Under the pieces are notes generated by a model. That model saw only the letters and a list, made by a program, of their open reading frames with translations. It was not told the origin of the DNA and ran no database searches. Shown here one piece after another: positions 32,852 through 44,157 of a stretch of DNA of 64,000 nucleotides; within the stretch, counting starts at the first letter, position 1, and each line of letters opens with the position of its first letter. A program made the translations under genes and the position numbers. The stretch is from Streptomyces violascens (GTDB lineage: Bacteria; Actinomycetota; Actinomycetes; Streptomycetales; Streptomycetaceae), in the NCBI RefSeq assembly GCF_014649955.1, contig NZ_BMUA01000031.1:1-64000 (forward strand), given 5' to 3'.

Positions 32852-34168
32852 CTACCAGGCGCTGGGCGGTCCGAAGCCCTGCGGCCCCGGGGCGGCCGCG
32901 GCCGCGCGCCTGCGGGCCACCAGCGTCCACACCGCGAGCCCGGCCACGAGCACCGTGCCCGTGCCGATGCCGAGGGCCGCGAGAAGTGTCATCGACCTGT
33001 CGCCGACCTTCGCCCCGCCGCCCGCCCCGAAGTCGGGCGCGTGGCCCGCATAGGCGGGGCCGGCCGTCGCCTCGCCCCGCACGGTCAGCCGCAGCGTCAG
33101 GTCGTACGGCGCGTTCCCGAAGGTCTGCCCGACCTCGGGGCTGAGGGAGACGGCCAGGTAGTAGGAGCCGCTGAGCCGCATCGCCGAGGTCTCGTCGGTG
33201 GTCGAGTAGCGGTTCTCGTAGGCGACCGGCGCAAGGGGGTCGAGCGCGGCCTCCTTCTGCTTTCCGTCGTACGGCGCCGACGCCCCGGAGACGAAGCCCC
33301 ACGCGGGGTTGTAGAGCTGCAGGGAGAGGGCGGTGCCTACGTAGCCGTCCTTTGCGGACGGGAGGCTGCCCAGGCCTCCGCCGGCGAAGAGTTGCCGGCC
33401 CCAGTCGAGCGGCACCCGGTAGAAGAGGGTCTCGCCCGGCCGGATGGTGTCCTTCCACTGCCCGGGGGACAGCGCGGTCGCGTCGTGGAAGCCGGTGCCG
33501 CCGTGGGCGCGGCGCGGGGTCGCGGTCTGCGGGGCGGGTGACGCGGAGGACCAGCCGGAGGGCGCCGTGCTCGGTCCGGCCCCGCTGCGGGTGGGCTCGG
33601 TCGAGTAGCGCAGGTCGAGGGCCCAGTCCGCGGGCGGGGAGGCCGCGTCGCTCTGACGCTCCACCACCATGGAGTAGGTGCCCGGCTCCTGACAGGCCGA
33701 CAGGCTCTTGCGCAGGGCGCGGTAGGCGTACGCGGCGATGGGGTGCGGATACTGCGCCGATCCGATCGAACGGCGCTGGGAGTCGCAGTCCTCGCCGTTG
33801 GCGTCCTGGAGCGACACCTTGATGGAGTCGCCGTAGGCGAGCTTCGCGCCCGCCGGCCCCGGCAGGGCGACCACCGACGCGTAGGCGTCGTTCTCGCCGT
33901 CCAGAACCAGCTGGAAATAGAGCTTGCCACCGGGCTTGATGACCGACCTATAGGCGGTGTCGGCCTTCAGCACCGGCCCGTCGGTGTTGTTCGCACCCCC
34001 CGACACGTCCTGCACGCCGTCGGGAAACCGGTACGAAGACGGTTGCCCGGCCGCGTGCACGGGTCCCGGCGTCGCAAGGAGCGCGGCGAGCGCGGCCACC
34101 GCCGCCCCGATCCTTCGTGCCGCCCGCCGGGCCCTGCTGTGCCTCGTCCTCACGTCGCCCCGCCCCAC
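32852..34168 (-). CDS. Secreted, membrane-anchored protein of unknown function
   Basis: The 438-residue product has a basic, Ala-rich signal peptide (about 10-40, ending VHAAGQ), a long extracytoplasmic region with two similar beta-rich halves (KPGGKLYFQLVLDGENDAY and RPGETLFYRVPLDWG), and a C-terminal membrane helix (about 390-415) followed by RRRAAAAA. The start may be ATG 34168 or GTG 34153. The paired halves suggest a duplicated domain, perhaps carbohydrate-binding-like; I do not recognise a family with confidence. Similar membrane-tethered proteins follow kinase genes in Streptomyces. Confidence 0.75.
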   Translation of the reverse strand: MGRGDVRTRHSRARRAARRIGAAVAALAALLATPGPVHAAGQPSSYRFPDGVQDVSGGANNTDGPVLKADTAYRSVIKPGGKLYFQLVLDGENDAYASVVALPGPAGAKLAYGDSIKVSLQDANGEDCDSQRRSIGSAQYPHPIAAYAYRALRKSLSACQEPGTYSMVVERQSDAASPPADWALDLRYSTEPTRSGAGPSTAPSGWSSASPAPQTATPRRAHGGTGFHDATALSPGQWKDTIRPGETLFYRVPLDWGRQLFAGGGLGSLPSAKDGYVGTALSLQLYNPAWGFVSGASAPYDGKQKEAALDPLAPVAYENRYSTTDETSAMRLSGSYYLAVSLSPEVGQTFGNAPYDLTLRLTVRGEATAGPAYAGHAPDFGAGGGAKVGDRSMTLLAALGIGTGTVLVAGLAVWTLVARRRAAAAAPGPQGFGPPSAW

Positions 34169-34238
34169 CTTTGCCCTCGCAAGTCAACTATTTGCTCACG
34201 CGAACTCAACAGCGCCCGGGGCATCCCCGGGACAGCAC

Positions 34239-34270
34239 GAAGCCCCGGCCACCTCAGTGGCCGGGGCTTC
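34239..34270. terminator. Terminator downstream of DLW-39
   Basis: Perfect 14-base arms (34239-34252, 34257-34270) with a CTCA loop lie 20 bases past the DLW-39 stop, before the next minus-strand gene. Confidence 0.88.
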
Positions 34271-34289
34271 GCAACCGGGTCTTTCGGTC

Positions 34290-34424
34290 TCACACACCCG
34301 AACCTGCGGGCACGGAGTCGGTCGCCTCCGTCCACAGATCCTGCTCGGCGCGATCCGCCTGGATCTGGCGGTACACGAGGAGCCCGCCGATGGCGGCCAG
34401 TGCGACCAGGAGAAGCTTCTTCAC
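34290..34424 (-). CDS. DLW-39 family small membrane protein
   Basis: The 44-residue protein has one N-terminal membrane helix (MKKLLLVALAAIGGLLVYRQ) and contains RAEQDLWTEAT, the DLW motif that names the family. Function unknown; it is conserved in this position close to gyrA in Streptomyces. GTG 34424 is preceded by GACGAGG. It is followed by its own terminator. Confidence 0.9.
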   Translation of the reverse strand: MKKLLLVALAAIGGLLVYRQIQADRAEQDLWTEATDSVPAGSGV

Positions 34425-34443
34425 CGCGCGACCTCGTCTTTCC

Positions 34444-34499
34444 TTGACGTAAGGGACCTCTGCCGCCCGACTATACACACCGATCGATATCAATCGGTG
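34444..34499. promoter_or_regulatory. Divergent promoter/operator region between DLW-39 and a secreted-protein gene
   Basis: Arms CACCGAT (34478-34484) and ATCGGTG (34493-34499) form an eight-base-spaced inverted repeat beside TATAGT on the minus strand (34470-34475). A TTGACG lies at 34444. The region serves two divergent genes, so the repeat is a candidate operator. Confidence 0.4.
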
Positions 34500-34646
34500 A
34501 TGCTCCATCCGTGTGTAGTTCATCGGAACATCCACCGATACGGTGCGTCGCTCCTCGCCTCCTGGACACCCCCCGCACATCATCGGATACAACGCAATTC
34601 GGGCAACCCATCAGCACACGCTGTTTACGGAAGAAGCGAGGACGTC

Positions 34647-35075
34647 ATGGCAACCAGCAAGCTCACGACCTGGTGGACCGCACTCATCGGGGCGCTCGTC
34701 GCCCTCCTCGCCTCCCTCGGCCTGGCCGGCCAGGCCACCGCCGCCCCCGCGGCTTCCGTACCGCAGCACGACGCGACGTACAACCGCAGCGAACCGGACA
34801 TCCCCGTTGCTCCGGCCGTGCACTGGGCCGTCCCCGCCCCGTCCGCCCTGCCGCCCACCATGAAGCAGCGCATCCGTGCCGAGGCCCACGGCGCCTCGCC
34901 CTCCTCGCGTCACCGCGCCGACGACCGCGACTCGACCGACGACCCGGCCTACGACCCGTCGGCGCCCGGCGGCGACACCGCCGTGGAAGCGCCCAACGCC
35001 CCGGCGGCACCCAGCGGCGACACCTCCGAGGAGGCCCCGGACGACTCGGCCAGGGCCGACGGCCCTGGCCGCTGA
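34647..35075 (+). CDS. Small secreted protein, Pro/Asp-rich
   Basis: The 142-residue product has a signal peptide (about 1-33, TTWWTALIGALVALLASLGLAG then QATAAPA). The mature part is polar and low-complexity, rich in Ala, Pro, Asp and Ser, with no recognised domain. ATG 34647 follows GAAGAAGCGAGG. A strong terminator follows 24 bases after the stop. Function unknown; codon use in third positions is GC-rich like its neighbours, supporting coding. Confidence 0.65.
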   Translation: MATSKLTTWWTALIGALVALLASLGLAGQATAAPAASVPQHDATYNRSEPDIPVAPAVHWAVPAPSALPPTMKQRIRAEAHGASPSSRHRADDRDSTDDPAYDPSAPGGDTAVEAPNAPAAPSGDTSEEAPDDSARADGPGR

Positions 35076-35099
35076 CCCACCCCGCTCCGCCCGAGCTGC

Positions 35100-35131
35100 G
35101 AGCCCGGCAACTCCCCCGAGTTGCCGGGCTC
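35100..35131 (+). terminator. Terminator of the secreted-protein gene
   Basis: Perfect 14-base arms (35100-35113, 35118-35131) enclose CCCC and are followed by TTCGGT. Confidence 0.88.
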
Positions 35132-35195
35132 TTCGGTGTCCTGGGGGCCCTGCGCCGTACGGACACCCCGCCGTCCCCGCCCCCGGCGCCCGGGA

Positions 35196-35259
35196 CCTTC
35201 TTCATGCACCACCCGGCACACCCGGGGCCTTCTTCTTTGGCCACCCGGCACACCCCCTG
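35196..35259. repeat. Imperfect tandem duplication, period 32
   Basis: CCTTCTTC begins at 35196 and again at 35228, and CCACCCGGCACACCC recurs at 35209 and 35241. The two 32-base units differ mainly in the middle. They lie in the non-coding stretch 35132-35377 before the tRNA-Ile terminator, where no gene is seen. Confidence 0.6.
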
Positions 35260-35377
35260 GTCCGGGCGCACACCACAGTCGTACGGTCCGCAAGTCGCCC
35301 GTAGCCGGAACCACCACGTCCAGCCGGGACCGCGCCGTCCCCCGAGCGACCACGCCACGCCCCGCCCCCGCAAACGT

Positions 35378-35412
35378 CGAAGACCCCCGGGCTTTCGCCT
35401 CGGGGGTCTTCG
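35378..35412 (-). terminator. Terminator of tRNA-Ile
   Basis: Perfect 12-base arms (35378-35389, 35401-35412) with an 11-base loop begin 7 bases past the tRNA 3' end. Confidence 0.85.
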
Positions 35413-35418
35413 TCACTG

Positions 35419-35492
35419 TGGGGCTAACAGGATTTGAACCTGTGGCCTCATCCTTATCAGGGATGCGCTCTAACCAACTGAGCTATAGCCCC
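35419..35492 (-). tRNA. tRNA-Ile (anticodon GAT)
   Basis: On the minus strand 74 bases form a cloverleaf with acceptor GGGGCUA/UAGCCCC. The anticodon stem CAUCC/GGAUG encloses CUGAUAA (anticodon GAU), and the T loop is GUUCAAAUC. CCA is not encoded. It lies between the gyrase operon and other genes, a common place for tRNA-Ile/Ala in bacteria. Confidence 0.97.
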
Positions 35493-35530
35493 GCCGCGCT
35501 TTGCGGGATGTCCCGCGCGCTGACCTCTGA

Positions 35531-35559
35531 AGATTAGCGCACGGGACGGCCAGTCCCAA
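35531..35559 (-). promoter_or_regulatory. Probable promoter of tRNA-Ile
   Basis: On the minus strand TTGGGA (35554-35559), a 17-base spacer and TAATCT (35531-35536) end about 38 bases before the tRNA. The TAATCT context matches that upstream of tRNA-Leu. Confidence 0.6.
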
Positions 35560-35589
35560 AATCGATAGCCGAGCGGCTGTGAACTGCGG

Positions 35590-36225
35590 CTACTCGTCCT
35601 CGGCGAGAGTGAGCTCGATACCGCCCACGAAACCGGCCGAGAGGTTGTAGATGAACGCGCCGAGCGTCGCGAGCGCCGTGGCGAGCACCACGTCGATCAC
35701 CGCGATGACCGACGTGAAGAGCAGCACCCGCGGCAGCGACAGGAACGACTGGAGGTCGAAGCCGTTGGACTCGTTCGAGCCGGTGGCCTCGCTGATCGTG
35801 CCGCCGACCGTGGAGAACACGCCCATGGCGTCCATGACCATCCACAGCACCGCGGCCGCGATCACCGTGCAGATGCCGAGTGCGATGGACAGCAGGAAGC
35901 TGACCTTCATCACCGACCACGGGTCGGCCTTGGACACCCGCAGGCGCGCCTTGCGCGTACGGGGCGCCGTACGCGCCCCGGTGCGCGGCCGGCGCGCGCC
36001 CTCGGCGCCTCGCTGCGGCGCGGGATACGCCTGCGGCGGGTGATAGGGCTGCTGCTGCCCGCCGATCGGCTTCTCGCGCTCGCCGGGCAGCGCCCCGGCC
36101 TCGTACTCCGCCCGGCCCTGAGGGCCCCGGGTGTCCGTCACCGTTACCCCCTGGGAGTCCGCGGCAGGGCCACGGGCACCGTTCGCTCCGGAAGCGGCCG
36201 CTCCGGCGCCCGTGGCTCCACTCAC
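35590..36225 (-). CDS. DUF3566 transmembrane protein
   Basis: The 211-residue protein has a Gly/Ala/Pro-rich cytoplasmic half (1-95) and a C-terminal DUF3566 domain with two membrane helices (about 105-130, VMKVSFLLSIALGICTVIAA, and about 168-195, LLFTSVIAVIDVVLATAL). DUF3566 genes lie directly after gyrA in actinobacteria, as here: GTG 36225 is three bases past the gyrA stop. Function unknown; a link to the cell envelope is inferred only from topology. Confidence 0.93.
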   Translation of the reverse strand: MSGATGAGAAASGANGARGPAADSQGVTVTDTRGPQGRAEYEAGALPGEREKPIGGQQQPYHPPQAYPAPQRGAEGARRPRTGARTAPRTRKARLRVSKADPWSVMKVSFLLSIALGICTVIAAAVLWMVMDAMGVFSTVGGTISEATGSNESNGFDLQSFLSLPRVLLFTSVIAVIDVVLATALATLGAFIYNLSAGFVGGIELTLAEDE

Positions 36226-36228
36226 GCT

Positions 36229-38826
<2,598 letters not shown>

Positions 38827-38870
38827 TGCTGGTTCTCAAGTCCTTTCGAAGCGGTCAGCGACAGACCGAG

Positions 38871-40934
38871 TCAGATGTCGAGGAAGCGGACGTCCCGCGC
38901 GTTGCGCTGGATGAACGAGCGGCGTGCCTCGACGTCCTCGCCCATCAGCACCGAGAACAGGTCGTCGGCCTGGGCCGCGTCGTCCAGGGTGACCTGGCCG
39001 AGCACCCGGTGCTCGGTGTCCATGGTGGTGACGCGCAGCTCCTCGGCGTTCATCTCGCCCAGACCCTTGAAGCGCTGGATCGAGTCCTCGCGGATCCGCT
39101 TGCCGTTCTGCTTGCCGAGCTCCACGAGCGCGTCGCGCTCCCGGTCCGAGTACGCGTACTCGAAGTCGTCCCGGCCCCACTTGATCTTGTAGAGCGGCGG
39201 GCGTGACAGGTATACGTGCCCGGCCTCGACCAGCGGCCGCATGAAGCGGAACAGGAAGGTCAGCAGCAGGGTGTTGATGTGCTGGCCGTCGACGTCGGCG
39301 TCCGCCATCAGGATGATCTTGTGATAGCGGAGCTTCTCGATGTCGAAGTCCTCGTGGACCCCGGTACCGAACGCCGAGATCAGCGCCTGGACCTCGGTGT
39401 TCTGCAGGATCTTGTCGATCCGCGCCTTCTCGACGTTCAGGATCTTGCCTCGGATGGGCAGGATCGCCTGGTACATCGGGTTGCGGCCGGACTTCGCCGA
39501 ACCACCGGCGGAGTCACCCTCGACGATGAAGATCTCGCACTTGGTGGGGTCGTTGGACTGGCAGTCCGAGAGCTTGCCGGGCAGCGACGCCGATTCGAGG
39601 AGCCCCTTGCGGCGGGTCAGGTCGCGCGCCTTGCGGGCGGCGACGCGGGCCGTCTGCGCCTGGATGGACTTGCGGATGATGTCCGCGGCCTCGTTGGGGT
39701 TGCGGTCGAACCAGTCGGTGAGGTGCTCGTGCACCACCTTCTGGACGAACGTCTTCGCCTCGGTGTTGCCCAGCTTGGTCTTGGTCTGGCCCTCGAACTG
39801 CGGCTCACCCAGCTTGACGGAGATGATCGCCGTCAGACCCTCGCGGATATCCTCGCCCGAGAGGTTGTCGTCCTTCTCGCGCAGCAGCTTCTTGTCCCGG
39901 GCGTACCGGTTGACCAGGCCCGTGAGCGCGGCGCGGAATCCCTCCTCATGCGTACCCCCCTCATGCGTGTGGATGGTGTTCGCAAAGGAGTAAACGCCCT
40001 CGCTGTACTGAGAGTTCCACTGCATCGCGATCTCGGCCGAGAGAAGTCGCTCCTTGTCCTCGGCCTCGATGTCGATCACGGTCGGGTGGATCAGCTCGCC
40101 CTTGCGCGAGTTGAGGTACGTCACGAAGTCGACGATGCCGCCCTCGTAGAAGTACGTCACCGAGAGGGGCTGCTGCTCCTCGGACTCCTCCGCGGAGTCC
40201 GCGCCCGAGACCGCCTTCGCCGACTCGCGCTCGTCGGTCAGCTTGATCGTCAGGCCCTTGTTGAGGAAGGCCATCTCCTGGAAACGCCGGGCGAGCGTCT
40301 CGAAGGAGTACTCGGTGGTCTCGAAGATGTCGCCGTCGGCCCAGAAGGTGACCGACGTGCCGGTCTCCTCGGTGGCTTCGTTGCGCAGGAGGGGTGCCGT
40401 CGCGACACCGAGCTTGTAGTCCTGGGTCCAGCGGTAGCCGTCGGTCTTGACCTCGACCGCGACCTTCGTGGACAGCGCGTTCACGACGGACACACCGACG
40501 CCGTGCAGACCGCCGGAGACGGCGTAACCGCCGCCGCCGAACTTGCCGCCCGCGTGCAGGACGGTGAGGACGACCTCGACAGCGGGCTTCCCCTCGGAGG
40601 GGATGATGCCCACGGGGATGCCACGGCCGTTGTCGACCACGCGCACGCCGCCGTCCGGCAGGATCGTGACGTCGATCGTGTCCGCATGACCGGCGAGGGC
40701 CTCGTCGACGGAGTTGTCGACTACCTCCTGCACCAGGTGGTGCAGACCCCGCTCACCGGTCGAGCCGATGTACATGCCGGGTCGCTTGCGGACCGCGTCC
40801 AGACCTTCGAGGACGGTGATCGCGCTGGCGTCGTACGAGGCGGTGACCTCGCCGTTCTCGCCGACGGCAGTGGACGGGGAGTTCTCGTTGGGGTTGCCGG
40901 AATCGGCCACGAAGCGCCCTTTCTGGCACAGCAC
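38871..40934 (-). CDS. gyrB: DNA gyrase subunit B
   Basis: The 687-residue ATPase subunit has a GHKL domain (DNSVDEALAG, DNGRGIPVG, GGGGYAVSGGLHGVG), a TOPRIM domain (EGDSAGGSA, LMADADVDGQHI) and a C-terminal RFKGLGEMNAEEL. GTG 40934 is preceded by GGGGAAGG and gives MLCQKGRF at the start, as in other Streptomyces; GTG 40910 is an alternative. The frame is open far upstream but those residues are not coding. Its promoter must lie in 40935-41230. Confidence 0.98.
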   Translation of the reverse strand: MLCQKGRFVADSGNPNENSPSTAVGENGEVTASYDASAITVLEGLDAVRKRPGMYIGSTGERGLHHLVQEVVDNSVDEALAGHADTIDVTILPDGGVRVVDNGRGIPVGIIPSEGKPAVEVVLTVLHAGGKFGGGGYAVSGGLHGVGVSVVNALSTKVAVEVKTDGYRWTQDYKLGVATAPLLRNEATEETGTSVTFWADGDIFETTEYSFETLARRFQEMAFLNKGLTIKLTDERESAKAVSGADSAEESEEQQPLSVTYFYEGGIVDFVTYLNSRKGELIHPTVIDIEAEDKERLLSAEIAMQWNSQYSEGVYSFANTIHTHEGGTHEEGFRAALTGLVNRYARDKKLLREKDDNLSGEDIREGLTAIISVKLGEPQFEGQTKTKLGNTEAKTFVQKVVHEHLTDWFDRNPNEAADIIRKSIQAQTARVAARKARDLTRRKGLLESASLPGKLSDCQSNDPTKCEIFIVEGDSAGGSAKSGRNPMYQAILPIRGKILNVEKARIDKILQNTEVQALISAFGTGVHEDFDIEKLRYHKIILMADADVDGQHINTLLLTFLFRFMRPLVEAGHVYLSRPPLYKIKWGRDDFEYAYSDRERDALVELGKQNGKRIREDSIQRFKGLGEMNAEELRVTTMDTEHRVLGQVTLDDAAQADDLFSVLMGEDVEARRSFIQRNARDVRFLDI

Positions 40935-41401
40935 AAGCCTTCCCCTGTACAGGCAGGAGCGGCTGCGTCGTTCAGCGATGGTCAGCGTCGGGCGTTGCCG
41001 AGGGGGCAAGCGTCCGACCGCGTCTTTCGGTGGGTCCCGCGAGGACGGCGGGATTATTGACCAGTCTACCGGTAGCGCCGACATGAATGGGGGTTTGCCG
41101 GTACCTGAGTCCGCATGTGCCGCCCTGAGCGGGCGCCGACCGACTCCCCATATTCGGGGAGGGGCCCCAAGAGCCTCACACGGGCTTTCAGCGCTTCGGC
41201 CTGTCAACCTCCGACTACCGTGAGGGACGCCTCATGTTGCCCACCGGTTTCCAGAGCCCTCTCGCACCCCGTTTTCGCACGTCACAGGGGGTGCCAGGGA
41301 GGGGCGTGGGAGACGTTCGGGAAGCACGAACGCCCGCCTCCTCAGGAAGCGGGCGCGACGCCCTCCTTCAAGAGGCGGGCACAAGCCGTGAAGACGTGGG
41401 C
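40935..41401. other. Intergenic region between dciA and gyrB
   Basis: It holds the gyrB promoter, which I cannot place with confidence, the palindrome CTACCGGTAG (41066-41075), and a hairpin with CGCCCGC/GCGGGCG arms (41331-41337, 41349-41355) that may back up the dciA terminator. No gene is seen. Confidence 0.45.
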
Positions 41402-41440
41402 GCGGCGTGCCCCCGACCGGCTCGGCCGGGGGCACGCCGC
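41402..41440 (-). terminator. Terminator of recF-dciA
   Basis: Thirteen-base arms (41402-41414, 41428-41440) form a very GC-rich hairpin six bases after the dciA stop. Confidence 0.85.
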
Positions 41441-41446
41441 GGCGGC

Positions 41447-41989
41447 TCACCCGTAGGTGTCGCCGGGCCCGGTGCTCCCGGGCGCGCGCAGCTTGCCGTA
41501 GCGCTGCGGCGGCCCGCTGGGGCCGTAGACCTTGATCAGCCGGACCGTGCCGTGGCCCAGGTCGGCGTTGATGCGCGCCACCAGCTGGGGGGCGAGCAGC
41601 CGCAGCTGGGTCGCCCAGGACGTCGAGTCGCACCGCACGACGAGGATCCCCTCCTCGGCGTCGTGCGGGCCGGGCTCCGTGTGCTTGGCGAGCTCCTCGC
41701 CGACGATCTCCGGCCAGCGGCCAAGGACTCCGGCCACCGCGGTCGGCGTCTCCCAGGCCTTCTCCCTGATCAGCCCGTTGATCGCGGAGCCGAGCGGCAA
41801 CGGATCGCGCCCGTCCGCGCGGGCGCCCGAACGCAGTCCGTTGCCCCACCGGACCTGCTTCCTGTCCTGCGCGGCCTGGCCCCGCGCCCTGGCCTGCTCC
41901 TTGGCCGCGCGCAGCGCGACCCGCGCCAGGTCGATGCCGGAGGCCTCGGGCACCTTCGGCTGCTCGGCCCGTCCGGATTCCTCGCTCAT
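41447..41989 (-). CDS. dciA: DUF721/DciA-family protein (putative helicase operator)
   Basis: The 180-residue protein has a DUF721 domain (about 70-170: GSAINGLIREKAWETPTAVAGVLGRWPEIVGEEL, CDSTSWATQLRLLAPQL) after a basic N-terminal segment. DciA loads the replicative helicase DnaB in bacteria lacking DnaC, and its position between recF and gyrB is the classic actinobacterial one. ATG 41989 overlaps the recF stop (ATGA). The assignment rests on family and neighbourhood. Confidence 0.9.
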   Translation of the reverse strand: MSEESGRAEQPKVPEASGIDLARVALRAAKEQARARGQAAQDRKQVRWGNGLRSGARADGRDPLPLGSAINGLIREKAWETPTAVAGVLGRWPEIVGEELAKHTEPGPHDAEEGILVVRCDSTSWATQLRLLAPQLVARINADLGHGTVRLIKVYGPSGPPQRYGKLRAPGSTGPGDTYG

Positions 41990-43107
41990 ACCCGCGTCAC
42001 CTCGCCCGCCGCGACCTCGTACCGGACGCCCGCGAGGATCCCCGGAACGTCGTCGTCCACCGCGGCCGTCACCAGGACCTGCTCGCCCGGAGCCACCAGC
42101 TCCGCGAGCCGCTCACGGCGCCGGGCGTCCAGCTCCGCGAACACGTCGTCGAGCACGAGCACCGGCTCGTTGCCCTCGGCCCGCAGCAGGTCGTACGAGG
42201 CGAGCCGCAGCGCAAGCGCGTACGACCAGGACTCGCCGTGGCTCGCGTATCCCTTCGCCGGCAGCTCGCCCAGGCGCAGCACCAGGTCGTCGCGGTGTGG
42301 CCCCGCCAGCGTCACTCCGCGCTCGATCTCCTGCTTGCGTACGTCCGCGAAGGCCGCGATGAGCTGGCCGTACAGCTCCTCGCGGGTGTGCCCGTCGCCG
42401 GGCGCGGACGGCTTGTACTCCAGGGCCAACGGGCCGCCGCCCGGAGCGAGTTGCTCGTAGGCCTTGTCGGCGAGGGGCTGGAGCGCGGCGATCAGGTCGA
42501 GGCGCTGGGCGAGGAGCTCGGCGCCGGCCTGGGCCAGGTGCTGGTCCCACACGTCGAGGGTGGACAGGTCCATGCCACGGCCACCGTGCCGGCGCGCCAT
42601 CGCGGCGGACTTCAGGAGGGTGTTGCGCTGCTTGAGCACCCGCTCGTAGTCGGACCGTACGGCCGCCATCCGCGGCGAGCGCGCGGTGATCAGCTCATCC
42701 AGGAACCGGCGCCGCTCTCCGGGGTCGCCCTTGACCAGCGCCAGATCCTCCGGCGCGAAGAGCACGGTGCGTACGATCCCCAGCACATCGCGCGGCCTGA
42801 CCTGCGAGGACCTGTTGATGCGGGCCCGGTTGGCGCGGCCCGGGTTCAGTTCGAGCTCGATCAGCTGGGAGCGCTCGCCCTGGGTGACGGCGGCGCGGAT
42901 CACGGCGCGCTCTGCGCCCATGCGCACCAGCGGCGCGTCCGAGGACACGCGGTGGCTGCCGAGCGAGGCGAGGTAGCCCACGGCCTCGACGAGGTTGGTC
43001 TTGCCCTGCCCGTTCGCCCCGACGAAAGCGGTGACGCCCGGGTCGAGCGGAACCTCGACCCGGGCGTACGAGCGGAAGTCGGCCAGCGAGAGATGCGTGA
43101 CGTGCAT
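41986..43107 (-). CDS. recF: RecF, recombination mediator ATPase
   Basis: The 373-residue SMC-like ATPase helps load RecA at gaps. It has the Walker A motif in GANGQGKTNLVEA, signature region near RRRFLDELI and the Walker B region in PVLVLDDVFAELDARRR. ATG 43107 lies 42 bases after gnd. The order dnaN-gnd-recF-dciA-gyrB is intact. Confidence 0.97.
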   Translation of the reverse strand: MHVTHLSLADFRSYARVEVPLDPGVTAFVGANGQGKTNLVEAVGYLASLGSHRVSSDAPLVRMGAERAVIRAAVTQGERSQLIELELNPGRANRARINRSSQVRPRDVLGIVRTVLFAPEDLALVKGDPGERRRFLDELITARSPRMAAVRSDYERVLKQRNTLLKSAAMARRHGGRGMDLSTLDVWDQHLAQAGAELLAQRLDLIAALQPLADKAYEQLAPGGGPLALEYKPSAPGDGHTREELYGQLIAAFADVRKQEIERGVTLAGPHRDDLVLRLGELPAKGYASHGESWSYALALRLASYDLLRAEGNEPVLVLDDVFAELDARRRERLAELVAPGEQVLVTAAVDDDVPGILAGVRYEVAAGEVTRV

Positions 43108-43149
43108 GGTGTCGCCGACCTCCCCCGGCTTACCTACTGCTCTGTACAG

Positions 43150-44028
43150 CTACTTGGACTCGACCGCGTGGCCGCCGAACTGGTTGCGCAGCGCGGCGAT
43201 CATCTTCATCTGCGGGGAGTCGTCCTGCCGGGACGCGAAGCGCGCGAACAGCGAAGCGGTGATCGCGGGCAGCGGCACGGCGTTGTCGATGGCGGCCTCC
43301 ACGGTCCACCGGCCCTCGCCGGAGTCCTGCGCGAAGCCCTTGAGCTTGTCGAGGTGCTCGTCGTCGTCCAGGGCGTTGACCGCCAGGTCGAGCAGCCAGG
43401 AACGGATGACCGTGCCCTCCTGCCAGCTGCGGAACACCTCGCGGACGTCGGTGACCGAGTCGACCTTCTCCAGGAGCTCCCAGCCCTCGGCGTAGGCCTG
43501 CATCATGGCGTACTCGATGCCGTTGTGGACCATCTTCGAGAAGTGGCCGGCGCCGACCTTGCCCGCGTGCACCGCGCCGAAGTCGCCCTCGGGCTTCAGC
43601 GCGTCGAAGACCGGCTGGACCTTCGCGATGTTCTCGGCGTCGCCGCCGTACATCAGCGCGTAGCCGTTCTCCAGGCCCCAGACGCCGCCGGATACGCCGC
43701 AGTCGACGAAGCCGATGCCCTTGATGCCCAGCTCGACGGCGTGCTTCTCGTCGTCCGTCCAGCGGGAGTTGCCGCCGTCCACGACGATGTCGCCGGGGGA
43801 CAGGAGCTCGGCGAGCTCGTCGATGGTGGACTGCGTCGCGGCGCCCGCCGGGACCATCACCCACACGACCCGCGGGCCCTTGAGACTGTCCACAAGCTCC
43901 TTGAGGCTGTGGACATCGGCGACGTCCGGGTTGCGGTCGTAACCGATGACGGTGTGGCCTGCGCGGCGGATGCGCTCGCGCATGTTGCCGCCCATCTTGC
44001 CGAGGCCGACGAGACCGAGCTCCATCAC
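43150..44028 (-). CDS. gnd: 6-phosphogluconate dehydrogenase, decarboxylating (short YqeC/GndA type)
   Basis: The 292-residue enzyme oxidises 6-phosphogluconate to ribulose 5-phosphate. It has the Rossmann motif GLVGLGKMGGNM, the substrate region DGGNSRWTDD, GVSGGVWGLENGYALMYGG and the catalytic Lys/Asn in HFSKMVHNGIEYAMM. It is the shorter form of about 300 residues rather than the 470-residue form. Its coding sequence carries an inverted pair of DnaA-like boxes (43886-43894 CTGTCCACA and 43908-43916 TGTGGACAT). ATG 44028. A metabolic gene between dnaN and recF is typical for Streptomyces. Confidence 0.95.
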   Translation of the reverse strand: MMELGLVGLGKMGGNMRERIRRAGHTVIGYDRNPDVADVHSLKELVDSLKGPRVVWVMVPAGAATQSTIDELAELLSPGDIVVDGGNSRWTDDEKHAVELGIKGIGFVDCGVSGGVWGLENGYALMYGGDAENIAKVQPVFDALKPEGDFGAVHAGKVGAGHFSKMVHNGIEYAMMQAYAEGWELLEKVDSVTDVREVFRSWQEGTVIRSWLLDLAVNALDDDEHLDKLKGFAQDSGEGRWTVEAAIDNAVPLPAITASLFARFASRQDDSPQMKMIAALRNQFGGHAVESK

Positions 44029-44113
44029 ATGATCCTTTGACGTTGTGGCGTTTTCGTACCCGCGTCCGAGCCTACGCCGGGGCCTTGGTACACACCTGCG
44101 GGGTCAGCCGCTC

Positions 44114-44148
44114 AGACGTACGCCCCGGGAGGCCTGGGGCGTACGTCT
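44114..44148 (-). terminator. Terminator of dnaN
   Basis: Perfect 13-base arms (44114-44126, 44136-44148) form a hairpin nine bases past the dnaN stop. Confidence 0.85.
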
Positions 44149-44157
44149 TCAAGCCAC

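Noticed and set aside
39216..41060. A 614-residue open frame opposite gyrB
   Set aside because: Same cause as above; it is a shadow of the gyrB codon pattern.
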